64,000 nucleotides of DNA, taken from contig JAVYIN010000008.1 of assembly GCA_035968315.1 (NCBI GenBank), forward strand, positions 62,001 through 126,000. Direction: 5' to 3'. Under the pieces are notes generated by a model. That model did no database searches. It was not told the origin of the DNA and saw nothing but the letters and a program-made list of their open reading frames with translations. Positions 42,763 to 52,169 of this stretch are shown in pieces. Numbering within the stretch: the stretch's first letter is position 1; each line of letters starts with the position of its first letter. The stretch is from Nitrospira sp. GTDB taxonomy: Bacteria > Nitrospirota > Nitrospiria > Nitrospirales > Nitrospiraceae. The position numbers and the translations under genes are program-made.

Positions 42763-44228
42763 CGATGATTCAACAGCAATACGCCAAAAAGTCGAAGCAG
42801 ATCCAAGCCGCCAAGCGTGAAGGCCGATGGGGTCAGGTGAAGAAACTCAAACAAGAACGGGAGGCATTGAAGTCAGCACTTCGAGGGGGAGTACCGCATA
42901 TCAACGGCTCAAGGCCTTCTGAGACCGTTGAGACCTCACAGGAAGATGATTCTCGTACCCTTCCTTTCAACTTCTATTACATCCCAGGCTCTCAGCAAGC
43001 TGCCGTTCTGGTAGATCAGATCTTCTCTCGATGGACACAACATCACCAATTCAAGCGATCCATTCCAGACGACCGCTTGCAGGCATACCGACAGATCATC
43101 GAGACGGTGATAAGCAACCTCCTGTATGTCTACTCCATCGGACAGGAAGCCGTCCTTATCACCAGAGAGAAGAAACGGTTGTCGGCTCGTAGTCGGTATC
43201 GGCCCACCTGTTTCAATGAGAAGCTTTTGACCGTCCTCGATGACCTGCATGCGATGGGCGTGATTGAGCAACGTCTAGGCGAACGCTGGGGGAGGGACTA
43301 TGCCAAGGTGTTTGGGTTCAGCACCGCCCATCGGCCTCGCCGAAAGAATCAAACGGAACTCCATACGACTCCACACCTGGAGGCCCTACGAAGCCAGTAC
43401 CGAGTTACACGGCCAGCCGATGTGTGTGTCCTCACCGATCAACAGGAAGTCATCATTCTCAAGGAAGATGAACGCTCCGGCTTGGTGGAATATCAGGACA
43501 CAGACCAGACGGTGACGTATCGAACTCACATGCAACACATCAACCGTATGCTTGAAGAGGCGGGGAATCTCCTTGCGCCTGAGTGTCAGAACATCCCTCG
43601 ATTCGATCAGCGTCAGCGGTTCTTGGTGAGGAAGTTCACCCATAGCAGCTTAGAATCAGGAGGACGGTTGTGGGGTGGGTTCTGGATGAACGTGAAGAAG
43701 AAGGAACGACCCTATGTGTTACGGATCAATCAGGAAAGAACCGTGGAGCTGGACTACCGTTCCATCATCGTTCACTTGGCCTACATCGTGGCTGAAGCGC
43801 CTCAGCCGACTATGGATGACCTCTATAACATTCCAGGTCTGTCCATCGAATCACGGCCAGGAATCAAGAAGCTCATGGGTGCTTTGTTGTTTGATCAAAG
43901 CCCTACACGCTCACGATTTCCGCAAGGCGTTGGAGAGTTGTTCAGTAAGGAAGATCGGTCCAAAGGATTTGCCTCAGTGGTGGGTCTCATTCGCCAGGCT
44001 CACCCCAACATCGCCCACCTGTTTGGAACTGGAATCGGTCACTACCTCCAGTATTTGGAATCATGCGTACTGGTCAAGGTACTACTCTCCTGCCAAAGAG
44101 CGGGTATCGTGGCTCTTCCCATTCATGATGCTGTGATTGTGGCGTCATCTCATAGGGACACAGTGAGAGAATTCATGAGGCTGGCTTCTCTTGAGGTTGT
44201 TGGTCGGTCTATTCCTGTAGGGTTATGA
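42759..44228 (+). CDS. Divergent family A DNA-polymerase-like protein
   Basis: 489 residues. N-terminal 60 residues are Lys-rich and helical. In the C-terminal half three motifs are placed as in the PolA palm: motif A VELDYRSIIVHLAY (D332), motif B ESRPGIKKLMGALLF (R366, K370) and motif C LPIHDAVIV (H456-D457). WGGFWMNVKKKERPYVLRIN precedes motif A. No 3'-5' or 5'-3' exonuclease domain is present. It could be the element's replication or priming enzyme. The assignment rests on motifs read by eye. The gene is coupled to the Cys-rich protein gene upstream. Confidence 0.6.
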   Translation: MTMIQQQYAKKSKQIQAAKREGRWGQVKKLKQEREALKSALRGGVPHINGSRPSETVETSQEDDSRTLPFNFYYIPGSQQAAVLVDQIFSRWTQHHQFKRSIPDDRLQAYRQIIETVISNLLYVYSIGQEAVLITREKKRLSARSRYRPTCFNEKLLTVLDDLHAMGVIEQRLGERWGRDYAKVFGFSTAHRPRRKNQTELHTTPHLEALRSQYRVTRPADVCVLTDQQEVIILKEDERSGLVEYQDTDQTVTYRTHMQHINRMLEEAGNLLAPECQNIPRFDQRQRFLVRKFTHSSLESGGRLWGGFWMNVKKKERPYVLRINQERTVELDYRSIIVHLAYIVAEAPQPTMDDLYNIPGLSIESRPGIKKLMGALLFDQSPTRSRFPQGVGELFSKEDRSKGFASVVGLIRQAHPNIAHLFGTGIGHYLQYLESCVLVKVLLSCQRAGIVALPIHDAVIVASSHRDTVREFMRLASLEVVGRSIPVGL

Positions 44229-44291
44229 GAGGCTATGTATGGGAAGGGATAGGGTCACAGAGCGATGGTCATAAACTCTATAACCCACCTT

Positions 44292-44305
44292 CCCCTATGT
44301 AGGGG
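44292..44305 (+). terminator. Small hairpin after the polymerase-like gene
   Basis: CCCCTA-TG-TAGGGG followed by TCTTA, about 60 bases after the stop. A weak terminator candidate. Confidence 0.3.
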
Positions 44306-44494
44306 TCTTAAGGAATGAATGAAATCCACGGCTTTTAACTCTCTGGAGCCAACAGGCGAACATCAATAAAGCAGAGCATGGCGATAGTAGGAACCGAATA
44401 GGCCGCTCCAATTGAAAATCTTTCCCAACTATGCGAAAAAGAAGACGGCCTCCCAGAGTGGTAGCTCCAAGAGGCCGCTTCTCCATCCTAGGTT

Positions 44495-44632
44495 CTACTT
44501 CTGAGATTTGCGACGCGGTCTGAGGGGGAAACCCTTCAGGCCGTAGTCCTCAGCGTAGATCACCTTGCCGGTTCTTGTCGTGATGTACTTCACGAAAGCG
44601 ATTGGTCCCGGCTGTGGCTTCTTGTGAGTCAT
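44495..44632 (-). CDS. 45-residue phage-type small protein
   Basis: A 45-residue protein starting MTHKKPQPGPIAFVKYITT and containing GKVIYAEDYGLKGFPLRPRRK. GGGAGG stands 8 bases before the ATG at 44632. The motif GKxIYAxxYGxKxF is one I have seen in tiny proteins of mobile elements. It is read opposite to the polymerase-like gene. Function unknown. Confidence 0.6.
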   Translation of the reverse strand: MTHKKPQPGPIAFVKYITTRTGKVIYAEDYGLKGFPLRPRRKSQK

Positions 44633-44923
44633 ACAGCATCCTCCCTTCCCGGAGCGTCTCACAACCGCCCCGCGCCTAAGGGCAGTCTGATATCCGAGAC
44701 GGAAGATTCAGGACAAATCAATCAGCCACAGTTCGTGATTACCATGTCTCCAGGGGGGACGCAAGCCCATGTTTTACTGATTCACTAGGCTGGCAGCGGG
44801 ATTTGTTGACCTGTAGAAATCGCTATGGTAGAAGAGTCGCCCGTGAAGTTTCCCCCTCCTTATTCAACCATTCGAGTCTATTTCCGCCCTAAGATAAAGA
44901 CCTATGGTAAGGAGATACTGACA
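44633..44923. other. Intergenic region before the lipoprotein gene
   Basis: About 290 bases. No gene seen; presumably holds divergent promoters for the 45-residue protein and the lipoprotein. Confidence 0.4.
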
Positions 44924-45679
44924 ATGAAGTCCCCAAGTCCCGCCGTACTTTTTCTTCTGTCAGCGTTCATACTATTTTCTTCTGGCTGTGTTGCCCGTAA
45001 TGCAGCCGATGACATGCAGAAGCGCATGCAGGAACGCGCACGGCTTAGGGCATTAGAGCCAACCTACCTCGCGAATTACGATGTCTTATTATCTGAAGTG
45101 CAGCGGCCCCAGGACGCACAAGCTCGATTCGGAGAACTCAAGATATCTCAAGTTGACACGGGTAAGGGGAGAATCTTTCAGGCAGAGGATCAATTATTGC
45201 GGATTGTCTGGACTGGGCCAGATGCTCAGCTTGGATTTGAATTGCTCAATAAGGTGGATGGTCCTTTCAAAATTCTATGGGATGAAACCGCTTACGTCGA
45301 TATCGGCGGGCAAACGCATAGGGTAATTCATAGTGGAGTCAAACTGGTTGATAGAAACTCTCCCCAACCGCCCTCGGTTATCCCTAGCAAAGGCAGACTG
45401 AGCGACATGGCATATTCTAGCGATAATGTCACCTTCTCCCAGTACGGTGGCTGGTCCCAAATGCCGATGTTTCCTTGTACGAGAGAGGGCTACGTCTGCA
45501 ATGATCTGAACCGAAAACTTGTCACGGCACATACCGGCTTGGACTACCGCGTTCTGCTTCCAATTCAAGTTGGAAAAGACACGTTCCCTTACACTTTTGT
45601 CTTTCGAGTTGTTAAGGGGGAGGTTCTGACAATCCCCCCGAAAGGAGAACCTCAGACGAAACCAGAAGCCGCACACTAA
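44924..45679 (+). CDS. Lipoprotein of unknown function
   Basis: 251 residues. The leader MKSPSPAVLFLLSAFILFSS ends in SGC, a lipobox, so the protein is lipid-anchored. The mature part begins with a charged helix (DDMQKRMQERARLRALEP) and continues as a beta-rich domain. AAGGAG before 44924 fixes the start against an upstream in-frame ATG at 44825. No family recognised. A lipoprotein in a mobile element could alter the cell surface or exclude a second element. Confidence 0.65.
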   Translation: MKSPSPAVLFLLSAFILFSSGCVARNAADDMQKRMQERARLRALEPTYLANYDVLLSEVQRPQDAQARFGELKISQVDTGKGRIFQAEDQLLRIVWTGPDAQLGFELLNKVDGPFKILWDETAYVDIGGQTHRVIHSGVKLVDRNSPQPPSVIPSKGRLSDMAYSSDNVTFSQYGGWSQMPMFPCTREGYVCNDLNRKLVTAHTGLDYRVLLPIQVGKDTFPYTFVFRVVKGEVLTIPPKGEPQTKPEAAH

Positions 45680-46017
45680 GCTAAGGACTATTCCCTGCCC
45701 GCTGAAATCCTGCGGCTTCCGCCTCCGTTGAGCTATTAAACGCTACTCTATTCCCTGGCCCAATCTTCTCTGTAGTTCAGACCATCAGGACATGGCAGAT
45801 ATGGTATTGCCCGCTCTGCCCCCCCGTTACCAATCATCGGATAGAGGGGGATATGAAGGAGAAGGTACGTGGCAGGGCGCTCTTAGCAGTCCCCTAGAGG
45901 TTCTACCCTCGGCCCTTGCGCCTCCTTCGGTTCCCTCCTACAATGCGGGCCACATACTGACCTCCCTCTTGAGGTCCATACCATCATGGTAGAGACCGAT
46001 GATCGGCTAACTCGACT
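45680..46017. other. Intergenic region inside the element
   Basis: About 340 bases with no convincing gene; a 66-codon frame at 45792-45992 lacks a ribosome site and family features. Confidence 0.4.
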
Positions 46018-46719
46018 ATGGCTCAGAGTAAAGACTTGTCGTTCTTGGAAAAGTTGGATGCAGACATTGCACAATCCCAAGCGAACCAAGCACCCGTCAC
46101 GGCTCAAGTACACCAGACACCTACGCCACCTACTGAAGCTGGATTCACAGCTATCATCTTCGTACTTGTCATGGCGGGGTTTATTGGGATGGTTGTCTTC
46201 AAAGTAAGGCGATCCCAGAAGGCAGGTCCCAAAACATCCGTAAACCCGAGAGCTGAACGCGCTGCACAAATAGCCCAGCTAGAAAGCGCGATGAGTAAGG
46301 CCTCTAAAATCGTGTCCGCATACGGAGCTGTTCTTGAACAAGAAGGCGAACCTGGGATTATGTTCTATCCGCTCTCCGATCTCCCTTACACAAAGACTGA
46401 AATCAGAGCGGCTATAGAACTGCTCCTGGTCATGGAAAAAGACGAAGCCATGCGAGCCTCCCTAGAGGTCTGCGATATAAGCCTGAATCAATTTATTCCG
46501 GATGAGGAGTATCGTGTTGTTCGTCAGCAGCGGAAAGGCCTATCTCAGGCACTACAGGGACTACGAGATGGTGAGAGGGATGCCCGAAAAGTTGCTGAAG
46601 CCGTTCTTGCTGGTGGGACTGTCGAAGGGGAAGCTCAGCTTCGGCACATTGAGGAGCGCGTTCGGCAAGAAGATCAACGAACATTGATGCGGCATAAAGA
46701 GTTGAGACAAAAAGGCTGA
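46018..46719 (+). CDS. Single-span membrane protein with helical tail
   Basis: 233 residues. One transmembrane helix (about 43-62, TAIIFVLVMAGFIGMVVFKV) follows a Gln/Pro-rich N-terminus; the remaining 170 residues are charged and helical (coiled-coil-like ARKVAEAVLAGG, IEERVRQEDQRTLMRHKELR). No family recognised. It converges on the integrase gene with 52 bases between stops. Confidence 0.55.
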   Translation: MAQSKDLSFLEKLDADIAQSQANQAPVTAQVHQTPTPPTEAGFTAIIFVLVMAGFIGMVVFKVRRSQKAGPKTSVNPRAERAAQIAQLESAMSKASKIVSAYGAVLEQEGEPGIMFYPLSDLPYTKTEIRAAIELLLVMEKDEAMRASLEVCDISLNQFIPDEEYRVVRQQRKGLSQALQGLRDGERDARKVAEAVLAGGTVEGEAQLRHIEERVRQEDQRTLMRHKELRQKG

Positions 46720-46771
46720 GTCATACAAAACAACTTCCACCCACTGCCCTAACAGCCGGACTTAAAACCTT

Positions 46772-48541
46772 TTAGGCCTTGAACTTCGGGAGACCTTTGA
46801 GGAGCGGACGGAAGTCTAGTTTTTCCAAAGCCGCTTGGAGTGTCGGAAGGTGCGGACGGAGGTAGGTTTGCTCATGGACATCCTCTCCGCTATGTCCGAT
46901 CAGTTTTCGGCGGGTTTCACCATCTACTCCAGCCGCATGAAGTTTGGTCGTCAGGGTTGAGCGGAATGAGTGCAGGGCCTTCTTCCCTGTTACGTTTTGC
47001 TGTTTGAGAAGACGAGCCCACCACTTACCAACGGCATCGCCTTGTGTTGTCCACCGTCGCCGCCCTCCAGTCCCAGACTTCCCCGCTTGGGGAGGTCTTG
47101 CCGGTTGTGGCGTGGGGAAGAGTAACTCCCCCTTTGACCTTCGGCGCAGTTCCACATATTCCAAGAATCCGAGTTCCTGAAGGTGAGAATGAATAGGGAC
47201 AACCCGCCGACTGACTTTAGTTTTGAGTCGTCGGCCCCTCGCTTCGTCTGGAGTGATGTCGAAATAGTGAACGCCTACCTCAGTCTTCACATCGGTAACG
47301 GCTAGACCGGCGATTTCTTCTCGACGTGCGCCCGTGTAAAGGAGGATCAGCGGCAACCAGTATCGGGCATACTCCCCACGCCCCTGTCGTCGGAGCTGGT
47401 CTTTGTACTCCTCACAAGTGAACAGTCGCCGGATCTCCTCATCGGCGAACGGTTCATAAGACGATGACACCACACCCTGATAGGCCACTCCATCTACCGG
47501 ATTCCGTGTGAGGTACAGACGGGGGGGAGCAATCGCCCAAGTGAAGAATCCCTGAACGAACGAAAGCTGTTTGTTCACTGTCGAGAGGGAAAGTCGTTGA
47601 ATATCGTTCTTCCCATCGGTCTCCTTGAGAACTTCAGCCGCTGTCTTACCTGAATACCGCTTCGTCATGTGGGCGGGGAGTTTGGTCAACGCATCCCGAT
47701 AACCGAGACACTCTTGCGGAGTCACTGAACGAAGATCCTTATCCCCAATGACTTCTATGAATGTCCGTAGCGCCACCCTTTTGGCTTCCCGTGTCCCTGG
47801 CGCTTGCCGTTCATGCTCCTTGAGATAGTCCACACTAACGACCGACAGCAACAGAGGCGGACCAGGAGGTAGGGGTTCCTTCCCATGTTCTGGGACGGCA
47901 GCAGCAACGGTCAACCGACCGGGGACAGCCACTCCCTCATAGTTTCCCCGCACCCGTTTTTGAATCTCCCTAGCAATAGTCTGTTGGGCCTTCACCAGCT
48001 CACGGGATACCAGCCGGTAGAGCTGGGTTCCCTTCTCCAGCCGTAACCCGTAACGCTGGAAGAAGTCCTCCATCGCCCCGTCAAACCCCTCCAGCCTGTT
48101 GGATTTCAGAGCGCCAACGGTTTTTCGCTCATCCCACTCAGCGAGGCGAGCCTCTATCGCTTGCCAGGTGCCGTGTTCTTCGGGACGGTCCCCCTCATAT
48201 ACAACCTCCACTCGGTCACAAGCCGGATGCTCCCCGCCATACCATGATTGCTCCCACTCATCTAGGCGAGTGGAAATGTACTGCTGGAGAAGGTGACGGA
48301 TCTGTTCAGGCGACATGCTTTCCCGATGGTGGCGTATCTGGAGAAGGAGAGACGCTAGCTTCCCCTCCCATACCGCAGCCCTTAAAGATGCCTCAGAGTA
48401 CGCTGTAACGCCAAGGCTTTTCTGAACCTCTCGACGTTGGAGGATGGGTTGAAGGTCCCTAGGAACAATGAAGCGAGCGTACCAGCAGATAGCCTTCCCG
48501 TAACGGGATCGGCGAAAAAGTGTAGCCACCAACACCCCCAA
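46772..48541 (-). CDS. Tyrosine integrase of the element
   Basis: 589 residues, on the long side for the family. An N-terminal DUF6538-like part (WYARFIVPRDLQPILQRREVQKSLG) is followed by a SAM-like core-binding domain and the catalytic domain with Arg in LLYTGARREEIAGL, Lys in the beta-hairpin, HSFR (HxxR), GHSGED and the nucleophile Tyr in VHEQTYLRP. It sits 85 bases from the right tRNA repeat, which makes it the enzyme that inserted the element into tRNA-Leu. Confidence 0.95.
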   Translation of the reverse strand: MGVLVATLFRRSRYGKAICWYARFIVPRDLQPILQRREVQKSLGVTAYSEASLRAAVWEGKLASLLLQIRHHRESMSPEQIRHLLQQYISTRLDEWEQSWYGGEHPACDRVEVVYEGDRPEEHGTWQAIEARLAEWDERKTVGALKSNRLEGFDGAMEDFFQRYGLRLEKGTQLYRLVSRELVKAQQTIAREIQKRVRGNYEGVAVPGRLTVAAAVPEHGKEPLPPGPPLLLSVVSVDYLKEHERQAPGTREAKRVALRTFIEVIGDKDLRSVTPQECLGYRDALTKLPAHMTKRYSGKTAAEVLKETDGKNDIQRLSLSTVNKQLSFVQGFFTWAIAPPRLYLTRNPVDGVAYQGVVSSSYEPFADEEIRRLFTCEEYKDQLRRQGRGEYARYWLPLILLYTGARREEIAGLAVTDVKTEVGVHYFDITPDEARGRRLKTKVSRRVVPIHSHLQELGFLEYVELRRRSKGELLFPTPQPARPPQAGKSGTGGRRRWTTQGDAVGKWWARLLKQQNVTGKKALHSFRSTLTTKLHAAGVDGETRRKLIGHSGEDVHEQTYLRPHLPTLQAALEKLDFRPLLKGLPKFKA

Positions 48542-48626
48542 CAGTGTAGCCAGAAGGCTTCTGGGGCGTGGTCATTCGTTGGAATCTCTGCCTAGGAGCG
48601 GGGATTTAGTGGGACTGGAAGCAGTT

Positions 48627-48702
48627 GGCGGGAGTTGAACCCGCATGACCTTGCGGTCGCTGGTACCTGAAACCAGTGTGTCTGCCATTCCACCACTTCG
48701 GC
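48627..48702 (-). pseudogene. 3'-truncated tRNA-Leu (right attachment site)
   Basis: Exact 76-base copy of the tRNA-Leu at 39011-39086 from the 5' end through the T arm. The final ten bases that should read TTCGGCACCA in the tRNA sense read AACTGCTTCC, so no acceptor stem or CCA can form. It keeps a promoter. It probably represents the original chromosomal 5' part joined to the element's other end. Confidence 0.85.
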
Positions 48703-48720
48703 ATTCGGGTCGGAAGAGGG

Positions 48721-48750
48721 ATTATCCTGAATTGTCGCTACCGGCGTCAA
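48721..48750 (-). promoter_or_regulatory. Promoter in front of the truncated tRNA-Leu
   Basis: Minus strand TTGACG (48750-48745), 18-base spacer, GATAAT (48726-48721), 18 bases before the tRNA. Same boxes and spacer as the promoter at 39110-39139. Confidence 0.7.
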
Positions 48751-48768
48751 GTAATTGAAGAGGATTTT

Positions 48769-50223
48769 CTACGAGGCCGGCTGAGCCTCCGGCATGGTCC
48801 AGCATCCTGCCGGCCCGACATCGCGAAGATCGCCGCTCAACACGATGCGTTCCCGGACCAGTCCTGAGGCGGCAAACAGCAAGGCGGTCTCGATCCAGGG
48901 CGCGTCTTCCGCGATCAGCACATCGAATCGCACGCGGCTGAACAGCGGATCGCTTGCCACACGAGCTGGTGTCGCCACCACCAGCCGGCGGTTCTGAATG
49001 AAGGCCTGCCGGTTCGTATCTTCCTCGGCCGCCAGCAATTCGCGAATCTTCTTGGTGCCGCCGAGTTTCTTGATGTCCTCTTTGAGCTCCTCGAATTCCG
49101 GGCGCAGATCTTTCGGTACCGCGGCCTCCGGCACCAGTTCCTCTATGCGGACCTTGGCAATATCGAGTTCTTTGGTCAATTCACCGATCTGTTTTTCGTA
49201 CAACACACGGTACTGCTGCAGCGATTCCACGTTTTTCCCCACGGTCTGCATGCCCAGCCGCCTCCAGAGGGGGAGATTGTCGTATTCCGTGAGAATCGCG
49301 GTCACGTCCTTCACTTTGGCCTGCAGCTCGCTCAGTTGGGTCAGGAGGCGCCATTCCAGCAAGCGCACTTCATCGAGGTCCTTTTGTTTTTGCCCTTTAT
49401 AGGCCAGCAATGGGGTCAGCTCACGAAACCGGTCATACTTCCGCCGCAGCGAGGCTTTTTCCGCCCTCGACTTCGCATAGAACTGATGCATTTGGGCCTC
49501 GAACCCCAGCTCTTGAATCGAGAGGCCGGCCATCTGGGACACGGTGGTCATTTCATACCGGCTGATCCAGGTCTTATAGGTCAAACCGCTGGCTTTCATG
49601 GCGCGCGCGACGGTCCCGGCCAGCTCATCGCAGGCATGATGGTCGGGACTGATGAGCAGAACGCGTTTATTGGCCCGGATGAGCTCCAGCACCAGACTGG
49701 CCAGCTTCTGGCGGCGCAGCACACGATCCTCCTGCCAGATGGTGCCAAGGATCGCGGATGATCCCTGATGCAGCTGCTCAGGATCCCCCGCCGAGAGCAG
49801 CAGCGGAACCAGCCGTTCGGCCGGACCAAGATTATAGGCATCGGCCTTGGTCATCATCTCCACCAGCCGCTTTGCGACGGTCTGCAGATGTCCGGCCCGG
49901 TCGGGAATTAAGGTGGCTGACGGCACCGACGAACCGATGGCATCGACGGCCTGCACCCTTGCAACACCCTCGCGGCAACTGATCACAACGCCCTCGGTCG
50001 CCTCCAATTCCTCCTCGGGAATGATCGAAACGGGAAGGTCGATGGCCAGGGAACAGCCGGCAGGGAGCGTAAATTCATACAGATGCAGCCCCCCGATCGT
50101 CTGGATCAATCGCCCCTGGGTGACCGTCACGGGCAGGTCGAAGCCTGCCTGCGTCAGCTGTTGGCCTTCGGCCTCCAGCCGAACCGCGCAGGTTTCAAGA
50201 CATGCTCTCGCTGTCAGCGCCAT
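48769..50223 (-). CDS. Degenerate UPF1/DNA2-type helicase-like protein with coiled coil
   Basis: 484 residues. The order resembles superfamily 1 AAA_11 helicases: an N-terminal beta domain, a lobe where LASLVLELIRANKRVLLISPDHHACDEL matches motif Ia, a long coiled coil (about 240-390), then VVATPARVASDPLFSRVRFDVLIAEDAPWIETALL and IVLSGDLRDVGPAG matching motifs II and III. The Walker A sequence expected before motif Ia is absent (ILGTIWQEDRVLRRQ), and the DEA of motif II is EDA. The second helicase lobe is missing. An active helicase is unlikely. GAGGAG before 50223 fixes the start. Confidence 0.6.
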   Translation of the reverse strand: MALTARACLETCAVRLEAEGQQLTQAGFDLPVTVTQGRLIQTIGGLHLYEFTLPAGCSLAIDLPVSIIPEEELEATEGVVISCREGVARVQAVDAIGSSVPSATLIPDRAGHLQTVAKRLVEMMTKADAYNLGPAERLVPLLLSAGDPEQLHQGSSAILGTIWQEDRVLRRQKLASLVLELIRANKRVLLISPDHHACDELAGTVARAMKASGLTYKTWISRYEMTTVSQMAGLSIQELGFEAQMHQFYAKSRAEKASLRRKYDRFRELTPLLAYKGQKQKDLDEVRLLEWRLLTQLSELQAKVKDVTAILTEYDNLPLWRRLGMQTVGKNVESLQQYRVLYEKQIGELTKELDIAKVRIEELVPEAAVPKDLRPEFEELKEDIKKLGGTKKIRELLAAEEDTNRQAFIQNRRLVVATPARVASDPLFSRVRFDVLIAEDAPWIETALLFAASGLVRERIVLSGDLRDVGPAGCWTMPEAQPAS

Positions 50224-50379
50224 CGAACTCCTCAATTCGCCACTCGGAATGGACCATGATAAAGGGGGATGAGAGCCCCTGTCCAGCCGGAGGAGGTCCT
50301 AGGAGAAGGACTTTGAGAATTGACTTTTGGCCGCCACCCCAGTATCTTCTTTCTCTTTCCAACAGAAGGAGTTAGGGGT

Positions 50380-50847
50380 ATGAAAGTCATTCTTCAAGAG
50401 ACGCTCGAAGGGGTCGGACACCTGGGCGATCTGATCGATGTGTCCACCGGGTTTGCCAGGAATTTCCTCCTCCCGCGCCGCAAGGCCGTTGAGGCGAATA
50501 GCCGCAGCATCAAGGCCTTTGAACACGTCAAGCGCGTGGCCGCCGAAAAAGCGAAGAAGGAAAAGCTCGAAATCGAAGCGCATGCGAAGAGCCTGTCGGC
50601 TGTGACGGTCACGATCGAGGCGCAGGTCGGCAAAGACGACAAGATGTTCGGGTCCGTGACGAACAAGGACATCGTGGACGGCTTGGCCGCTCAAGGCTTC
50701 ACGGTGGATCGCCGCAAAGTGCAACTCGCCCAGCCCATCAAGGAACTGGGCACGGTCACCGTGCCGGTCAAGATGCCGCGCGACGTCACCGCGACGATCA
50801 CGGTGCGTGTGGTGAAGAAGCAGGAACCGGAAGCTCCTTCCGCTTAA
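50380..50847 (+). CDS. rplI: Ribosomal protein bL9
   Basis: 155 residues. [37 protein letters not shown] is the L9 N-terminal domain; the connecting helix and C-terminal domain ([44 protein letters not shown]) are complete. AAGGAG upstream fixes the start at 50380. It is followed by glyA after 29 bases; rpsF, rpsR and ssb, its usual partners, are not adjacent. Confidence 0.97.
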   Translation: MKVILQETLEGVGHLGDLIDVSTGFARNFLLPRRKAVEANSRSIKAFEHVKRVAAEKAKKEKLEIEAHAKSLSAVTVTIEAQVGKDDKMFGSVTNKDIVDGLAAQGFTVDRRKVQLAQPIKELGTVTVPVKMPRDVTATITVRVVKKQEPEAPSA

Positions 50848-50876
50848 AAGAAAGTATAGAGAGGCTTGGAGGATCG

Positions 50877-52139
50877 ATGCGGGACGCGATAGGGTCGTTG
50901 GAAGCGCTCAAGGCAACAGATCTGGATGTCTATGCTGCCATTGAGGCAGAAGAAACACGCCAGCACGACAAGTTATTGCTGATCGCATCGGAAAACTTCG
51001 CCAGCCCCGCGGTCTTGGCGGCTCAGGGCAGCCTCATGACCAACAAATATGCGGAGGGCTATCCCGGCAAGCGCTACTACGGCGGATGCCAGCACGTCGA
51101 TACCGTCGAAGACCTCGCGATCCAACGGGCCAAGCAACTCTTCGGCGCGGACCACGTCAACGTGCAGCCCCATTCCGGTTCGTCCGCCAACATGGCGGCG
51201 TACCTCTCCGTCCTCAAGCCGGGGGACACCATTCTTGGGATGGACCTCGCCCAAGGCGGCCACCTGACGCATGGCAGCAAAGTCAGTTTCTCCGGCATGA
51301 TCTTCAAGGCCTTCTCCTATGGAGTGGACCGCCAGACCGAAACCATCGACTACGATGCCGTGCAGAAGATCGCGGAGGAATGCCGACCCCGCATGCTCGT
51401 CGTCGGCGCCAGCGCCTACGCGCGCGTGCTCGACTTTCCGCGCTTTCAGCAGATCGCCAAGTCCGTCGGCGCCTATCTCATGGTGGACATCGCCCATATC
51501 GCCGGACTGATCGCGGCGGGACTCCATCCCAGCCCGGTTCCCTATGCCGATTTCGTCACCACGACCACGCATAAGACGCTTCGCGGCCCCCGCGCCGGCA
51601 TCGTCATGTGCAAGGCGGAGCATGCCAAAGCCGTCGATAAGATCATCTTCCCGGGCCTTCAGGGTGGGCCCTTGATGCACGTGATTGCGGCCAAAGCCGT
51701 GGCGCTCAAGGAAGCCTTGTCGCCCTCGTTTAAGAAATACCAGCAGCAGGTCATTGCCAATGCCCGCGTCCTTGCGCAAGGCTTGCTGGACCGCGGCTAT
51801 AAGATTGTCTCCGGGGGCACCGACACCCATCTCTTCCTGGTGAACCTCAGCAACAAAGGCATCACCGGGAAAGAGGCCGATGCGGCGCTGGATGCAGCGG
51901 GCATCATCGTCAATAAGAACGCCGTTCCCTATGATGAAAAGCCGCCGGCCGTGGCCAGCGGCATCCGGATTGGATCGCCGATCGTTTCGACCCGCGGGAT
52001 GCGCGAGGCCGAGATGAAGGAGATCGTGGAGCTGGTCGATCGCGTGTTGCAAAACCGGCAAAATCCGGCCGTCCTGGAAGAGGTCCGTGCGCAAGCCAAG
52101 GCACTCTGTGGCCGCTTCCCAATCTTCCACTCCTACTAG
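50877..52139 (+). CDS. glyA: Serine hydroxymethyltransferase
   Basis: 420-residue PLP enzyme interconverting serine and glycine with tetrahydrofolate. Seen: [43 protein letters not shown], and the PLP-Lys motif [15 protein letters not shown]. Full family length. It appears to share a transcript with rplI and nrdR (30 bases downstream). Confidence 0.97.
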   Translation: MRDAIGSLEALKATDLDVYAAIEAEETRQHDKLLLIASENFASPAVLAAQGSLMTNKYAEGYPGKRYYGGCQHVDTVEDLAIQRAKQLFGADHVNVQPHSGSSANMAAYLSVLKPGDTILGMDLAQGGHLTHGSKVSFSGMIFKAFSYGVDRQTETIDYDAVQKIAEECRPRMLVVGASAYARVLDFPRFQQIAKSVGAYLMVDIAHIAGLIAAGLHPSPVPYADFVTTTTHKTLRGPRAGIVMCKAEHAKAVDKIIFPGLQGGPLMHVIAAKAVALKEALSPSFKKYQQQVIANARVLAQGLLDRGYKIVSGGTDTHLFLVNLSNKGITGKEADAALDAAGIIVNKNAVPYDEKPPAVASGIRIGSPIVSTRGMREAEMKEIVELVDRVLQNRQNPAVLEEVRAQAKALCGRFPIFHSY

Positions 52140-52169
52140 CCCATCGTTGTTAGGGCAGGGTCACCACCT

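Larger units (their letters stand above)
39011..48702. mobile_element. Integrated genetic element in tRNA-Leu, about 9.6 kb
   Basis: The element lies between two exact 76-bp direct repeats of the tRNA-Leu gene (39011-39086 and 48627-48702). Next to the right repeat is a tyrosine integrase. Inside are a small serine resolvase, a polymerase-like protein, a Cys-rich phage-type protein, a lipoprotein, several small unknown genes, a 93-bp tandem repeat and two copies of a 49-bp hairpin. Base composition appears lower in GC than the flanks. No capsid, portal or terminase gene is seen, so it is an integrative element or phage satellite rather than a full prophage. Confidence 0.88.

Noticed and set aside
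50973-52130. A 385-codon minus-strand frame opposite glyA.
   Set aside because: Antisense shadow of glyA with biased His/Asp/Gly content and no ribosome site.
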